From Enterocloster clostridioformis (GTDB taxonomy: Bacteria; Bacillota; Clostridia; Lachnospirales; Lachnospiraceae): a DNA stretch of 64,000 bases. The translations under genes and the position numbers were made by a program. The notes under the pieces are model-generated. The model was not told the origin of the DNA, did not search any database, and was given only the letters and a program-made list of their open reading frames with translations. The stretch lies in assembly GCF_020297485.1 (NCBI RefSeq), contig NZ_JAIWZC010000001.1, forward strand, positions 3,968,001 to 4,032,000, given 5' to 3'. Numbering within the stretch: the first letter of the stretch is position 1; each line of letters opens with the position of its first letter. This document shows, piece by piece, positions 34,245 to 43,994 of the stretch.

Positions 34245-35279
34245 ATGATACAGAAAGCAATCCATGAATTGGTAGAAAATAAGAATCTGGATTTTGAAAC
34301 AACAAAGGAAGTTATGGATGAAATCATGAGTGGAAACGCCACCCAGGCCCAGATATCTTCCTTTCTCACAGCGCTGAGGATGAAGGGAGAGACCATTGAT
34401 GAGATTACGGCCTGCGCCACTGTTATGCGTGATAAGGCGGTAAAGCTGTCTCCGCCCTTTCCGGTAATGGACATTGTGGGAACAGGAGGGGACGAGGTGG
34501 GAACCTTTAATATTTCCACCACCAGCGCATTTGTGGCTGCTGCCGGAGGCATACGGGTGGCAAAGCATGGAAACCGCAGCGTATCCAGTAAAAGCGGCGC
34601 GGCGGATGTGCTGGAAAGGCTGGGGGCAGAGCTGGCTCTGACTGCACAACAGGCTGAAACTGTCTTAGAGGACACCGGAATGTGTTTCTTGTTCGCGCCG
34701 GCATACCATTCTTCCATGAAATACGCGGCTCCTGTGAGGAAAGAAATCGGAATCAGAAGTATATTTAACATATTAGGCCCCCTGTCCAATCCGGCAGGAG
34801 CCTCCATGCAGCTGTTAGGTGTGTATAGCCGTGATTTAGTGGAACCGCTGGCTCAGGTGCTGGCTAATCTGGGAGTCACCAGGGGAATGGTGGTATGCGG
34901 GGGAGACGGACTGGATGAAGCAACACTTACCGGCCCCACCCATGTATGTGAGATTCGTTACGGGAAAATTACGGCTTACGATATGACGCCTGAGGAATTG
35001 GGCCTGACTGTATGCAGTCTGGAAGAACTCATCGGAGGCACACCTGAGGAAAATGCAAAGATAACAAGGAATATCCTGTCCGGAAGCCTGAAAGGGCCGA
35101 AGAGGGACGTGGTGGTTCTGAACGCGGCCATCAGCTTATATCTGGGAATTGATGACTGCACGGTGAGGGACTGTATCAAAACGGCTCAGGACATCATTGA
35201 CTCCGGAGCAGCCATGGCTAAGATGGAAGAATTTATCCAGGCAACAAAAAAAGCGGCAGGAGAGGTGAAGGCGTCATGA
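34245..35279 (+). CDS. trpD: Anthranilate phosphoribosyltransferase
   Basis: The 344-residue enzyme has the PRPP site GTGGDEVGTFNISTT (~residue 79), KHGNRSVSSKSGAADVLE, and GPLSNPAGA. It transfers phosphoribose to anthranilate. Two ATGs follow GGAGG; 34245 has the proper 6-bp spacing. The stop overlaps trpC. Confidence 0.95.
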   Translation: MIQKAIHELVENKNLDFETTKEVMDEIMSGNATQAQISSFLTALRMKGETIDEITACATVMRDKAVKLSPPFPVMDIVGTGGDEVGTFNISTTSAFVAAAGGIRVAKHGNRSVSSKSGAADVLERLGAELALTAQQAETVLEDTGMCFLFAPAYHSSMKYAAPVRKEIGIRSIFNILGPLSNPAGASMQLLGVYSRDLVEPLAQVLANLGVTRGMVVCGGDGLDEATLTGPTHVCEIRYGKITAYDMTPEELGLTVCSLEELIGGTPEENAKITRNILSGSLKGPKRDVVVLNAAISLYLGIDDCTVRDCIKTAQDIIDSGAAMAKMEEFIQATKKAAGEVKAS

Positions 35280-36121
35280 TACTGGATACCATTGCCCGGT
35301 CCGCCGGGAAACGGGTGGAGCAGCGGAAACAGGTAAAATCACTGGAACAAATGATGAAGGCAGCCTGCGAGTGCAGAGAGAGAGAAGGCATTAAGGGGGA
35401 TGCCATAAAGAGGGCTGGTATTAAGAGAGAGGACGGAACAAATGAAGTACATCCCTTTAAGGCGGCGCTGTCTAAGCCGGGAGTCTCCTTTATCTGTGAG
35501 GTAAAAAAGGCTTCGCCTTCAAAGGGACTTATCGCTCCTGATTTTCCTTATGTGGAAATAGCCAGGCAGTACCAGGAAGCTGGCGCGGACGCCGTATCCG
35601 TATTGACAGAGCCTGAATTTTTTTTAGGAGCAGACCGGTATCTGGAAGAAATCCATAGAGAGATAGAGCTTCCGCTGCTGCGCAAGGATTTTATCGTGGA
35701 TGAATATCAGATTTATGAGGCAAAGGTGCTGGGAGCCTCCGCTGTCCTGCTGATTTGTTCTCTTATGGATATGGAAAAGCTGAAACGGTATATGGGCATC
35801 TGCGGCAGTCTGGGCCTTAGTTCCCTGGTGGAGGCTCACACTGACCGGGAGGTGGCCATGGCGGCAGAGGCAGGATCCGATATAATTGGAATTAATAACC
35901 GCAATCTGGAGACATTTGAGGTGGACTTCACAAACGCCCTGAGGCTCAGAAAACTGGTGGACCGGGGAACCATATTTGTGGCGGAGAGCGGAATCAGGAC
36001 GCCTGAGGACATAGAGCTTCTGGCGGAGAACCAGGTAGATGCGGTTCTGGTGGGAGAGACCCTGATGCGGGCACCAGATAAAAAGAGGGCTCTCAGAGAA
36101 CTTAAGTCCCGGATTGGGTAG
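35276..36121 (+). CDS. trpC: Indole-3-glycerol phosphate synthase
   Basis: The 281-residue TIM-barrel protein has SFICEVKKASPSKG, the DAVSVLTEPEFF strand, LRKDFIVDEYQI, GINNRNLETFEVD and VAESGI. It closes the indole ring from CdRP. Residues ~33-57 are a Lys/Arg/Glu/Gly-rich insertion in the N-terminal helix region. The ATG overlaps the trpD stop (ATGA). Confidence 0.95.
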   Translation: MILDTIARSAGKRVEQRKQVKSLEQMMKAACECREREGIKGDAIKRAGIKREDGTNEVHPFKAALSKPGVSFICEVKKASPSKGLIAPDFPYVEIARQYQEAGADAVSVLTEPEFFLGADRYLEEIHREIELPLLRKDFIVDEYQIYEAKVLGASAVLLICSLMDMEKLKRYMGICGSLGLSSLVEAHTDREVAMAAEAGSDIIGINNRNLETFEVDFTNALRLRKLVDRGTIFVAESGIRTPEDIELLAENQVDAVLVGETLMRAPDKKRALRELKSRIG

Positions 36122-36172
36122 AGCCGGACATGAACCGTGACAGACAGAGTAAAACATGCGGGGAGATTGACT

Positions 36173-36793
36173 ATGAAAACATGCAGGCTTAAGATTTGTG
36201 GTCTGAGCCGGTTTGGAGATATACTGGCGGCCAATGACATTCTGCCGGACTATATCGGCTTTGTATTTGCCGAGAGCAGCCGCAGGGTTACGCCTGATAA
36301 GGCTGCCCAGTTAAGGCAGGAGCTGGATAAAAGAATCAAGGCAGTGGGTGTATTTGTCAATGCGCCCATGGAGGAGATAGTGAAGCTGTCAGAGGACCGG
36401 GGAAACGCAAGGGTGATTGACCTGATACAGCTCCACGGAGATGAGGATGAAGCTTACATAAGACAACTGAAAACACACACCGGCCTGCCGGTTATCAAGG
36501 CGGTACGGGTCAGAAGCAGGGAACAGATTTTAAAGGCCCAGGAGCTGCCCTGTGATTACCTGCTTCTGGACACCTATACAAAGGACAGGTACGGAGGCAG
36601 CGGCACCCAGTTTGACTGGAACATGATACCAGAGCTTACGAAACCCTATTTTCTGGCAGGCGGTATACATCTGGGCAACATAAGACAGGCGGTATCCCAT
36701 GGCCCCTACTGCATTGATGTCAGCAGCGCGGTGGAAACAGGGGGCAGGAAGGACAGAAGGAAGATGGAGGAAATGGCCCAGGTCCTGCGGTGA
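36173..36793 (+). CDS. trpF: Phosphoribosylanthranilate isomerase
   Basis: The 206-residue barrel has KICGLSR at the N-terminus (catalytic Cys), [28 protein letters not shown] and FLAGGI. It isomerises PRA to CdRP. GGGGAG precedes the ATG at 36173. The longer frame from 36137 lacks a site. It overlaps the upstream end of the trpB frame. Confidence 0.94.
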   Translation: MKTCRLKICGLSRFGDILAANDILPDYIGFVFAESSRRVTPDKAAQLRQELDKRIKAVGVFVNAPMEEIVKLSEDRGNARVIDLIQLHGDEDEAYIRQLKTHTGLPVIKAVRVRSREQILKAQELPCDYLLLDTYTKDRYGGSGTQFDWNMIPELTKPYFLAGGIHLGNIRQAVSHGPYCIDVSSAVETGGRKDRRKMEEMAQVLR

Positions 36794-36822
36794 AAAATTG
36801 TTTTAGAAAAGGAGAAACAGAA

Positions 36823-38007
36823 ATGTCAAGAGGAAGATTTGGAATCCATGGCGGTCAGTTCATACCGGAAACACTGATGAGCGCTGTCACGGAGCTGGAA
36901 GAAGCATATGAGTATTATAAAAAGGATCCCCGGTTTACGGCTGAGTTAAAGTATCTGCTGGAGGAATACACAGGCCGTCCGTCACGTCTCTATTATGCGG
37001 AGAAGATGACAAAGGACCTGGGCGGAGCCAGGATTTACCTGAAAAGAGAGGACTTAAACCACACCGGATCCCACAAAATCAATAACGCTCTGGGGCAGGT
37101 CCTTCTGGCTAAGAAGATGGGAAAGACCAGGGTGATTGCCGAGACAGGGGCCGGACAGCACGGCGTGGCAACTGCCACCGCGGCAGCCCTTTTGGGACTG
37201 GAATGCGAGGTCTACATGGGAAAGGAGGATACGGACCGCCAGGCACTCAATGTATACCGTATGGAACTGTTAGGGGCCAAGGTACATCCGGTGACCAGCG
37301 GAACACAGACATTAAAGGATGCTGTCAATGAGACGCTCAGGGAGTGGACGAACCGCATCTCCGACACACATTATGTCATAGGTTCTGTCATGGGACCCCA
37401 TCCCTTCCCCATGATGGTAAGGGATTTCCAGAGTGTTATCGGCAGGGAAATAAGAGAGCAGCTTATGGAGAAGGAGGGAAAGCTTCCTGATATGGTTATA
37501 GCCTGTGTGGGCGGCGGAAGCAATGCAATGGGAGCTTTCTATGAATTCATAGAAGAAAAGGACGTGAAGCTGGTAGGCTGTGAGGCAGCGGGACTGGGTG
37601 TGGAGACAGAGCAGACCGCGGCTACCATAGCAACGGGCCGGCTGGGGATTTTCCACGGCATGAAATCTTACTTCTGCCAGGATGAATATGGACAGATTGC
37701 ACCGGTGTATTCCATCTCAGCGGGTTTGGATTATCCGGGCATCGGGCCGGAGCACGCGCAGCTGCATGACAGCGGCAGGGCAGTGTATGTGCCTGTGACA
37801 GACGATGAGGCGGTGGATTCCTTTGAATATCTGTCACGTATGGAAGGAATCATTCCGGCAGTGGAGAGCGCCCATGCGGTGGCCTATGCCAGGAAGGTGG
37901 CTGGCTCCATGGGTAAAGACCAGATTATTGTTATCAATCTTTCCGGCAGGGGAGACAAGGATGTGGCGGCTATTGCCAGATATAAGGGGGTAGAACTCTA
38001 TGAATAG
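36823..38007 (+). CDS. trpB: Tryptophan synthase beta chain
   Basis: The 394-residue PLP enzyme has [19 protein letters not shown] (in parts) with the Schiff-base lysine in HK (~residue 80). It also has [13 protein letters not shown], the phosphate loop [10 protein letters not shown], and [13 protein letters not shown]. It condenses indole and serine. The start at 36823 follows AAAGGAG, and the longer frame from 36790 is not preferred. The stop overlaps trpA. Confidence 0.96.
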   Translation: MSRGRFGIHGGQFIPETLMSAVTELEEAYEYYKKDPRFTAELKYLLEEYTGRPSRLYYAEKMTKDLGGARIYLKREDLNHTGSHKINNALGQVLLAKKMGKTRVIAETGAGQHGVATATAAALLGLECEVYMGKEDTDRQALNVYRMELLGAKVHPVTSGTQTLKDAVNETLREWTNRISDTHYVIGSVMGPHPFPMMVRDFQSVIGREIREQLMEKEGKLPDMVIACVGGGSNAMGAFYEFIEEKDVKLVGCEAAGLGVETEQTAATIATGRLGIFHGMKSYFCQDEYGQIAPVYSISAGLDYPGIGPEHAQLHDSGRAVYVPVTDDEAVDSFEYLSRMEGIIPAVESAHAVAYARKVAGSMGKDQIIVINLSGRGDKDVAAIARYKGVELYE

Positions 38008-38773
38008 GATACAGCAGGTTTTTGAGAATAAGAAGGCATTTATACCTTTCATAACAGCAGGCGACCCGGATCTTTCCGTTACAGAAGCACTCGTGCCTGC
38101 AATGGCAGAGGCCGGTGCGGATTTGATTGAGCTGGGGATACCATTTTCCGACCCGGTGGCAGAGGGAATTGTCATTCAGGAAGCAGACCTTCGGTCCCTG
38201 GCCTCAGGAACCACCACAGATAAAATATTTGATACGGTGCGCCGGATTCGCCAAAAAACAGATGTGCCGCTGGCATTTATGACCTATATCAACCCGGTGT
38301 TTGCATACGGTGTGGATAAGTTCATGAAAAATGCCGCTGATTGTGGAATAGACGCCCTGATTGTGCCGGATATGCCCTTTGAAGAGAGGGAGGAACTGCT
38401 GCCGGCGTGTAAAAAATACGATATGACCCTGATTTATCTGGTGGCGCCCACATCCAGGGAGCGGGCCCAGGCCATAGCCAGGGAATCCGATGGATTTGTG
38501 TACTGCGTATCATCACTTGGAGTTACGGGTGTCCGAAGCGAGATTACCACGAATATTAAGGAAATGGTGGACACCGTAAAGCAGGGCCGGAATGTGCCCT
38601 GCGCCATTGGATTCGGCATCTCCACTCCGGAACAGGCCAGTAAAATGGCTTCGCAGGCAGACGGGGTAATCGTGGGAAGCGCCATTGTGAAAATGATTGC
38701 CAGGTACGGAATAAGCTGCGTGGAACCTGTCTGCGATTATGTAAAGCAGATGAAGGCGGCTGTTGGGGTATAG
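38000..38773 (+). CDS. trpA: Tryptophan synthase alpha chain
   Basis: The 257-residue barrel has [22 protein letters not shown] (catalytic Glu), IVPDMPFEE and VGSAIVKMI. It cleaves indole-glycerol phosphate and channels indole to TrpB. It is the last gene of the T-box operon. Confidence 0.95.
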   Translation: MNRIQQVFENKKAFIPFITAGDPDLSVTEALVPAMAEAGADLIELGIPFSDPVAEGIVIQEADLRSLASGTTTDKIFDTVRRIRQKTDVPLAFMTYINPVFAYGVDKFMKNAADCGIDALIVPDMPFEEREELLPACKKYDMTLIYLVAPTSRERAQAIARESDGFVYCVSSLGVTGVRSEITTNIKEMVDTVKQGRNVPCAIGFGISTPEQASKMASQADGVIVGSAIVKMIARYGISCVEPVCDYVKQMKAAVGV

Positions 38774-38830
38774 ACAGTGCGGACGGGGTGAGACTGTCAG
38801 GTGAAAGCGGCAGGTGAAAGCGGCAAGTGA

Positions 38831-38868
38831 AAAAGGGGCAGCGGCGGAGTACGCCCCAAGGCCCTTTT
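38831..38868 (+). terminator. Probable trp operon terminator
   Basis: AAAAAGGG...CCCTTTTT pairs around a GC-rich core (GGGGCAGC...GCCCC), ending in a T-run. It stands at the junction with the AT-rich M20 fragment. Confidence 0.5.
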
Positions 38869-38874
38869 TCGAGG

Positions 38875-39148
38875 AAAACAGTATCTCGCCTGCCGGTATA
38901 AACGGAATATTATGTAGAACGTAAATCTCATCAATAGAATATTTTTCAAACAGTCCATCATCAATCATAGCCTTAGAACCTTTTCCGGGTTCTTCCAACT
39001 GAATCGCATCCATGTCTGCCCTTAAACCAATAACAGTTTTGCCTTCTCCGGCTTTAAGATCCGCTACGATACCGGTTTTACCAGTGCCCTCATAAACAGT
39101 CAGCCCCATTTTTCGAAGTTCATTTACAACAAATTTTGCGGTATTCAT
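38875..39148 (-). pseudogene. M20 amidohydrolase remnant
   Basis: Minus-strand codons read TAKFVVNELRKMGLTVYEGTGKTGIVADLKAG and GLRADMDAIQLEEPGK. They then jump to AMIDDGLFEKYSIDEIYVLHN...PAGEILF. The CGHDxH metal motif and ~60 residues between those blocks are missing, as are the N-terminal ~20 residues and everything after the lid. It is a multiply deleted relative of the intact M20 gene at 42735. Its ATG overlaps the stop of the sigma-54 regulator, which suggests it once followed it in an operon. Confidence 0.7.
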
Positions 39149-40956
39149 CTCTTCATATCATCAATATGATATCGGTATAGTTTGCGGTATAGCGTGGATA
39201 GGTTGATTTTGAGTTGATTTGCAATTTCTTTTTTAGCTTTGGTTGTAGTTCCATATTGTTTTAAATAGGAAATCAGAATCTCTTTTTCAAAGCATTCTGT
39301 GAGATTATTTAAAGATTTTCCATCCATATGAGAAAGAATTTCTGCACTGTCAGGAATACGATGGCTTTGCTGATTCATATCTATGCTTTTGAAGTAATCA
39401 GGTAGATATTTTGGTGTGATAAGGTTTTTTTCCGATATATTTACCAGATATTCAATCACATTTTCCAGTTCTCTGACATTTCCTTTCCAGTGGGCGTTGC
39501 AAAATACTTCCATCAGTTCATTAGAAATCTTCTTTTGCGGTTTATTCAGCTTTTGGCAATATTCAGCCAGTTTTATGTTTACAAGAAGAGGAATATCATC
39601 CTTGCGTTCTCTCAATGGCGGTATATTGATTGGTATTACATTTAACCGAAAATATAAGTCTTCACGAAATTCCTTATTTTTAATCATGTTTTCCAGATTT
39701 CGATTGGTAGCGGTAATCAGCCGGAAATTAACTTTAATCGTATTTTTTCCACCAAGTCTTAGAAAAGAACCATCTTGTAAAACACGAAGGAGTTTTGGCT
39801 GTAAGTGGAGCGGCATATCACCGATTTCATCTAAAAACAAAGTTCCTCCATTTGCCAGTTCAAAGCGTCCCACCTTTCCTGACGTATTAGCTCCGGAAAA
39901 CGCGCCTCTTTCATATCCAAATAGTTCGCTCTCCAGCAGAGTATCTGGAATAGATGCACAATTGATAGCTACGAACGGTTTATGCCTGCGGTTAGAGGCA
40001 TAGTGGATTGACCGGGCAAATAATTCTTTTCCAGTCCCGCTTTCTCCGCGAATCAGTACAGAAGAATCGCCTGTGGAGATTTGTTTGGCCAGTGTTATAA
40101 TATTTTGAAGTGCAGCACTATCTCCGCAGATATCAGAAAAATTAATCTCATCTTTTCGCTCAATAATATTATATGCGTTCATCAACTCATTGGAGTAACG
40201 CGAAACCTGAAGAACATAATTGCGGATATCTTCGTGTATCGGAGTGATAATCATCTTTATGGAAAAACGGATACGCGGGTCCGCCAGTCTGGATTTTACT
40301 GTCATAGTACCGTCTCCAGGAGAGTCTGCGATTGGGGGGGGGGGGTAAAAGATTTCATCAACTCTTTTTCCAATCAGATCCTGCTCGGAATGATTTAGGA
40401 GCTTTGTAAGCTGTTTATTTACAATGGTAATCCTCTGATTAGTGTCTGCTAAGCATAGACCATAATCTAGAGAATTCACGATAGTTGTAATTTCCTGGTT
40501 GCGGAGAAACAGATTTTTAATGGTTTCTTCATACGCAAGATTACCAGCCAGCAATTCTCCAAGCTTGCCTAAAAAACGGGTTATAGTGGATTGATTTTCC
40601 TTGATATACATCCATTGAGATTCTTTAAATGCAATCAGACCGATAGCGCCGAGTGCCTGTCCGTCACGAGATATAATTGGATAGCCTACGGTTGCAATTT
40701 CTTTGCATATGGAAGCGGATTTGCAATGGGCACAGCGTGAGCTTAATGCAGTTTCTGTAATTATTTCGGTTTTCTTTGAATTGATAGTATATTCATAAGA
40801 ACAGCCCTTCGGTAAATATTCCCCCACTAAATGTCGGTAATTACCGGTCGCTGCAATTCGCTTCAAAGTTTTGTCTACAATTGTAACATCCAGAAGAAGC
40901 AAAGACTGGATTGCATCTGCTATTTCCTGAGCAGAATTTTTCTCGATTTTATACAT
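39145..40956 (-). CDS. Sigma-54-dependent transcriptional activator (sensor, PAS, AAA+, Fis)
   Basis: The 603-residue enhancer-binding protein has an N-terminal GAF/PrpR-like sensor (~1-140) with a cysteine group (CAHCKSASIC) and a PAS domain (~160-260). Its AAA+ domain has Walker A GESGTGKE, the loop GAFSGA (normally GAFTGA) and GGTLFLDEIGDM. A Fis HTH is at the C-terminus (TTKAKKEIANQLKINLSTLYRKL in parts). It should activate the divergent operon from the -24/-12 site at 41153. Codons for four prolines (~205-208) come from a run of 12 cytosines, prone to frameshift. Confidence 0.9.
   Translation of the reverse strand: MYKIEKNSAQEIADAIQSLLLLDVTIVDKTLKRIAATGNYRHLVGEYLPKGCSYEYTINSKKTEIITETALSSRCAHCKSASICKEIATVGYPIISRDGQALGAIGLIAFKESQWMYIKENQSTITRFLGKLGELLAGNLAYEETIKNLFLRNQEITTIVNSLDYGLCLADTNQRITIVNKQLTKLLNHSEQDLIGKRVDEIFYPPPPIADSPGDGTMTVKSRLADPRIRFSIKMIITPIHEDIRNYVLQVSRYSNELMNAYNIIERKDEINFSDICGDSAALQNIITLAKQISTGDSSVLIRGESGTGKELFARSIHYASNRRHKPFVAINCASIPDTLLESELFGYERGAFSGANTSGKVGRFELANGGTLFLDEIGDMPLHLQPKLLRVLQDGSFLRLGGKNTIKVNFRLITATNRNLENMIKNKEFREDLYFRLNVIPINIPPLRERKDDIPLLVNIKLAEYCQKLNKPQKKISNELMEVFCNAHWKGNVRELENVIEYLVNISEKNLITPKYLPDYFKSIDMNQQSHRIPDSAEILSHMDGKSLNNLTECFEKEILISYLKQYGTTTKAKKEIANQLKINLSTLYRKLYRYHIDDMKR
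40334..40345. repeat. 12-base poly(G)/poly(C) tract inside the regulator gene
   Basis: Twelve consecutive Gs on the plus strand lie within the PAS region of the sigma-54 activator. The present length keeps the gene in frame; 11 or 13 would truncate it before the AAA+ domain. Confidence 0.9.
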
Positions 40957-41152
40957 AATAGATCACCCATCATAATATAACACATCTCCAATTTTTTGTA
41001 AAGTTACACAAAAGATATCTGTTATTGGTGAATAGATTTGGAAAAAACAGTCAGATTTTACTTATTTGCACAAGTGAGAAAAAAATTAGCAATTTTGCAA
41101 AAATGCGAAAGCCAGTGAAACGCAGATTCGCTGTTTTCTGGACAAAATTAGT

Positions 41153-41168
41153 TGGCATACGATTTGCT
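41153..41168 (+). promoter_or_regulatory. Sigma-54 (-24/-12) promoter
   Basis: TGGCAT-acgat-TTGCT matches the RpoN consensus TGGCAC-N5-TTGCW with the invariant GG and GC correctly spaced. The predicted start is near 41179. It faces the yfcC-M20-cyuA genes and lies ~200 bp from the divergent activator gene. Confidence 0.85.
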
Positions 41169-41254
41169 TATTATATTAGTAATCAACATAACCATATTTC
41201 TTAATCGCAGTTTCTGTCTTATGGGAAAATAACATGTAAAAGGAGGGAGAAGTG

Positions 41255-41284
41255 ATGCTGGCGATTTGCGGCAGAATGCGATAA
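41255..41284 (+). other. Possible 9-codon leader peptide
   Basis: An ATG preceded by a very strong AAAAGGAGGGAG site opens MLAICGRMR and stops 30 bp before the yfcC start, which has its own AAAGGAG. It contains one Cys codon. It may be a real upstream ORF or a relic of an old start region. Confidence 0.35.
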
Positions 41285-41314
41285 GTAATATGAAAAACTA
41301 AAAGGAGTATTATT

Positions 41315-42724
41315 ATGGGAAATTCAAAGGAGAAAAAGAATAAGGGTAAGAGTATTAACGCATTTATTATTGTTTTTGGTGTTATTGTTGCCTGCTACAT
41401 CCTGTCGTTTTTCATAAGCCCTGGTGCTTTTGAACGTGAGGTTGTCGGGGGAAGAACCATTGTTGTACCCAATTCTTTCCACGCAATTGAAAAAACTTAC
41501 TTAGGACTGCAGGCTATTTTCCAGGCAATTCCAAACGGACTGGAGGCTTCTGCAGGAATGATGTTCCTGGTAATGTTAGTTGCCGGTTGTATCGAAGTTT
41601 ATAAACGAACCAACACCTTGGATAAAAGTGTGGCAAAAATCTTAACGAGTGCAGAAAAAGTAGGCTCGGAAAAAATTCTAGTCTTAATCATGGTTATTTT
41701 TGCATGTTTTGGTGGATTTTTGGGATGGAATGAGCAGATTGTACCGTTTATTCCTATTATCATATCACTGTGTCTGGCTCTCGGTTATGACTTGATGACT
41801 GGTGTCGCCTGCTCTGCAATGATTGATATGATTAGCTTTTCCATTTCACCTACCAGTGTCTATACGGTTGGTATCTCCCATGAAATTGCTGAGTTACCAA
41901 TGTTCTCAGGCTTTTTATTCCGCTTTATTCTGCTGGTAATTTTTGACATAATTGTTATTTGTTACGTATTGAAATATGCAAGAAAAGTAAAACGCGATAA
42001 AGCAGCTTCCATTACTGCAGATATTGATGACAGCGAATTCAGAATTGATTATAGTGATATCGCAAAGAATCCGCTGACCAAAAGACAGAGTGTTTCTCTT
42101 GCAGTGTTCATGATTACGTTTATTGCGGCAATTGCAGGTGTCGCAAAATTTGGCTGGTCCATGAATGACTTGTCTGCATGTTTCTTATTTACAGCAATTG
42201 CAGCTGGTGTCATCAATAAACTGAGTGCTGATAAGATTATTGACTGCATTATCGATGGTGCAAAAGACGGGTTGAGACCGGCGCTGGTAATCGGTCTTGC
42301 AAGAGGTATCCAGTGGATATTGACAAGTTCTGGTATTATCGACCCGATTATCAATGCAATTTCCAAACCGCTTATGGAACTTCCGAGCTCCATTACAGCA
42401 ATTGCAGTTATGTTTGTTATCGCGCTGTTCAATGGACTGATTACCTCCGGTTCTGCAAAAGCAATGGCTCTGATGCCGATTCTGATTCCGCTGGCAGACA
42501 TTGTTGGTATGACCAGACAAACCATGATTCTTGCTTTCCAGTTTGGTGATGGACTTACAAACTCTTTATGGTTTACAAGCGGTACCCTGTTAATCTTCCT
42601 GACAATTGCGAAGATTCCGTTAAAAAAATGGTGGAAGTTTGTTACTCCGCTGATTACGATACTGACAGTTGTAAGTGTACTTTCATTGGTTATTGCAACT
42701 AAAATTAATTATGGACCGTTCTAG
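41315..42724 (+). CDS. YfcC/DcuC-like family transporter
   Basis: The 469-residue membrane protein has 11-13 helices and the YfcC features FISPGAFERE near the N-terminus, GCFGGFLGWNEQ-like and GLARGIQWILTSSGIIDPI in the second half. Family members are anaerobic carriers for C4-dicarboxylates, amino acids or peptides. Being transcribed with an M20 amidohydrolase and a cysteine-desulfidase homologue, it may import an N-acyl or dipeptide form of cysteine; this is inference. Codon use is AT-richer than in the trp operon. Confidence 0.85.
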   Translation: MGNSKEKKNKGKSINAFIIVFGVIVACYILSFFISPGAFEREVVGGRTIVVPNSFHAIEKTYLGLQAIFQAIPNGLEASAGMMFLVMLVAGCIEVYKRTNTLDKSVAKILTSAEKVGSEKILVLIMVIFACFGGFLGWNEQIVPFIPIIISLCLALGYDLMTGVACSAMIDMISFSISPTSVYTVGISHEIAELPMFSGFLFRFILLVIFDIIVICYVLKYARKVKRDKAASITADIDDSEFRIDYSDIAKNPLTKRQSVSLAVFMITFIAAIAGVAKFGWSMNDLSACFLFTAIAAGVINKLSADKIIDCIIDGAKDGLRPALVIGLARGIQWILTSSGIIDPIINAISKPLMELPSSITAIAVMFVIALFNGLITSGSAKAMALMPILIPLADIVGMTRQTMILAFQFGDGLTNSLWFTSGTLLIFLTIAKIPLKKWWKFVTPLITILTVVSVLSLVIATKINYGPF

Positions 42725-42734
42725 GAGGAAGACT

Positions 42735-43907
42735 ATGGAAATTAAAAATCAGATTAAAATAATCGAAGATGAATTAATCCAATTAAGAAGATACTTCCAT
42801 GAAAATCCGGAGAAATCATGGGAGGAGCATAACACACAGAAAAAAATCATGGAATATCTGGATGAACTGGATGTTCCGTACATTGCTTCTACAAAAACCG
42901 GCGTAATCGCCACAATCCGCGGCAAAAAGTCCGACGATCATATCATTGGAATCCGTGCAGATATTGATGCGCTTCCAATGGATGACCTGGTAGATTGCGA
43001 ATATAAATCAAAGGTTTCAGGCTGTGCACATACCTGCGGCCATGATACACATATCACAATGTTACTAGGAACAGCAAAAATCCTTTCCAAGATAAAAGAT
43101 GAACTGACTGTGACTGTACGTTTGCTGTTCCAGCCAGCAGAGGAATTTATCGAAGACAGTGGAGCAGCTTACATGAAAAATGAGGAGCAGATTTTGGAAT
43201 GTGACCGTTTAATTGCACTTCATATCTGGAGTCAGATTGAAGCAGGTTATGCATCTCTTCGTTATGGCCCGGTTATGTCTGCTGCAGATACGTTTGACAT
43301 TTTTATCAACGGTAAAGGCGGACACGGTGCATTGCCACATCAGACCATTGATCCGGTAGTAGCAGGTGCAGAACTGGTAGGTGCACTTCAGAAGGTTGTC
43401 AGCAGAGAAGTCAGCCCACTGGATACGGCTGTAGTCAGCGTAACTTCATTCCATTCAGGTACCACATTTAACATTATTCCGAATTCCGCGCATTTAATGG
43501 GAACCTGCAGAACATTTAATAATGAGCTGAGAAACCATTATCCGGATATCTTAAACCGTGTGGCTCAGGGTGTTGCCATTTCGACCAGAACGGATATTAA
43601 AGTGGAATATCACTGGGGACCGCCAGCAATGATTAACGATTCGGAATGTGTTGATACAGGACGCCGTGCGGCAGCAAAAGTATTCGGTGAGGATAAACTT
43701 ATTGATTACGAACAGCAGATGGGTGGAGAGGATTTTGCAAAATATAAAAACCCGAAATGTCTGTTGATGCTGGGCGGTGGATTCAGTAATCCAGAAGGGA
43801 GATTTCCGCAGCATAGCCCGTATTTTGATATTGATGAAAACGTCTTAAAACTTGGAGTAGAATATTTTGTTCAATATGTAATCGAGTACGGATTGGAGAA
43901 TGAGTAA
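42735..43907 (+). CDS. M20 family metallo-amidohydrolase
   Basis: The 390-residue enzyme has RRYFHENPEKSWEE, metal ligands in GCAHTCGHDTHITMLLG (in parts) and RLLFQPAEEF. A lid domain contains GKGGHGALPHQTIDP, and the C-terminus has GGEDFAKY. It is a full-length aminoacylase/IAA-amidohydrolase type enzyme that would deacylate an N-acyl amino acid or split a dipeptide. AGGAGG lies 6 bp before the ATG at 42735, 10 bp after yfcC. Confidence 0.9.
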   Translation: MEIKNQIKIIEDELIQLRRYFHENPEKSWEEHNTQKKIMEYLDELDVPYIASTKTGVIATIRGKKSDDHIIGIRADIDALPMDDLVDCEYKSKVSGCAHTCGHDTHITMLLGTAKILSKIKDELTVTVRLLFQPAEEFIEDSGAAYMKNEEQILECDRLIALHIWSQIEAGYASLRYGPVMSAADTFDIFINGKGGHGALPHQTIDPVVAGAELVGALQKVVSREVSPLDTAVVSVTSFHSGTTFNIIPNSAHLMGTCRTFNNELRNHYPDILNRVAQGVAISTRTDIKVEYHWGPPAMINDSECVDTGRRAAAKVFGEDKLIDYEQQMGGEDFAKYKNPKCLLMLGGGFSNPEGRFPQHSPYFDIDENVLKLGVEYFVQYVIEYGLENE

Positions 43908-43994
43908 GGAGTGAAGAGTGAAAAATAGAGAGAACTTTTAGGCGCACTTGTACTTGTTTGTGCCTTGAGCGAAGCGAAAGGAATGGTATAAAGC

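Noticed and set aside
39416..40003. A 195-codon plus-strand frame opposite the sigma-54 activator
   Set aside because: It is antisense to the conserved AAA+ domain and has no start signal.
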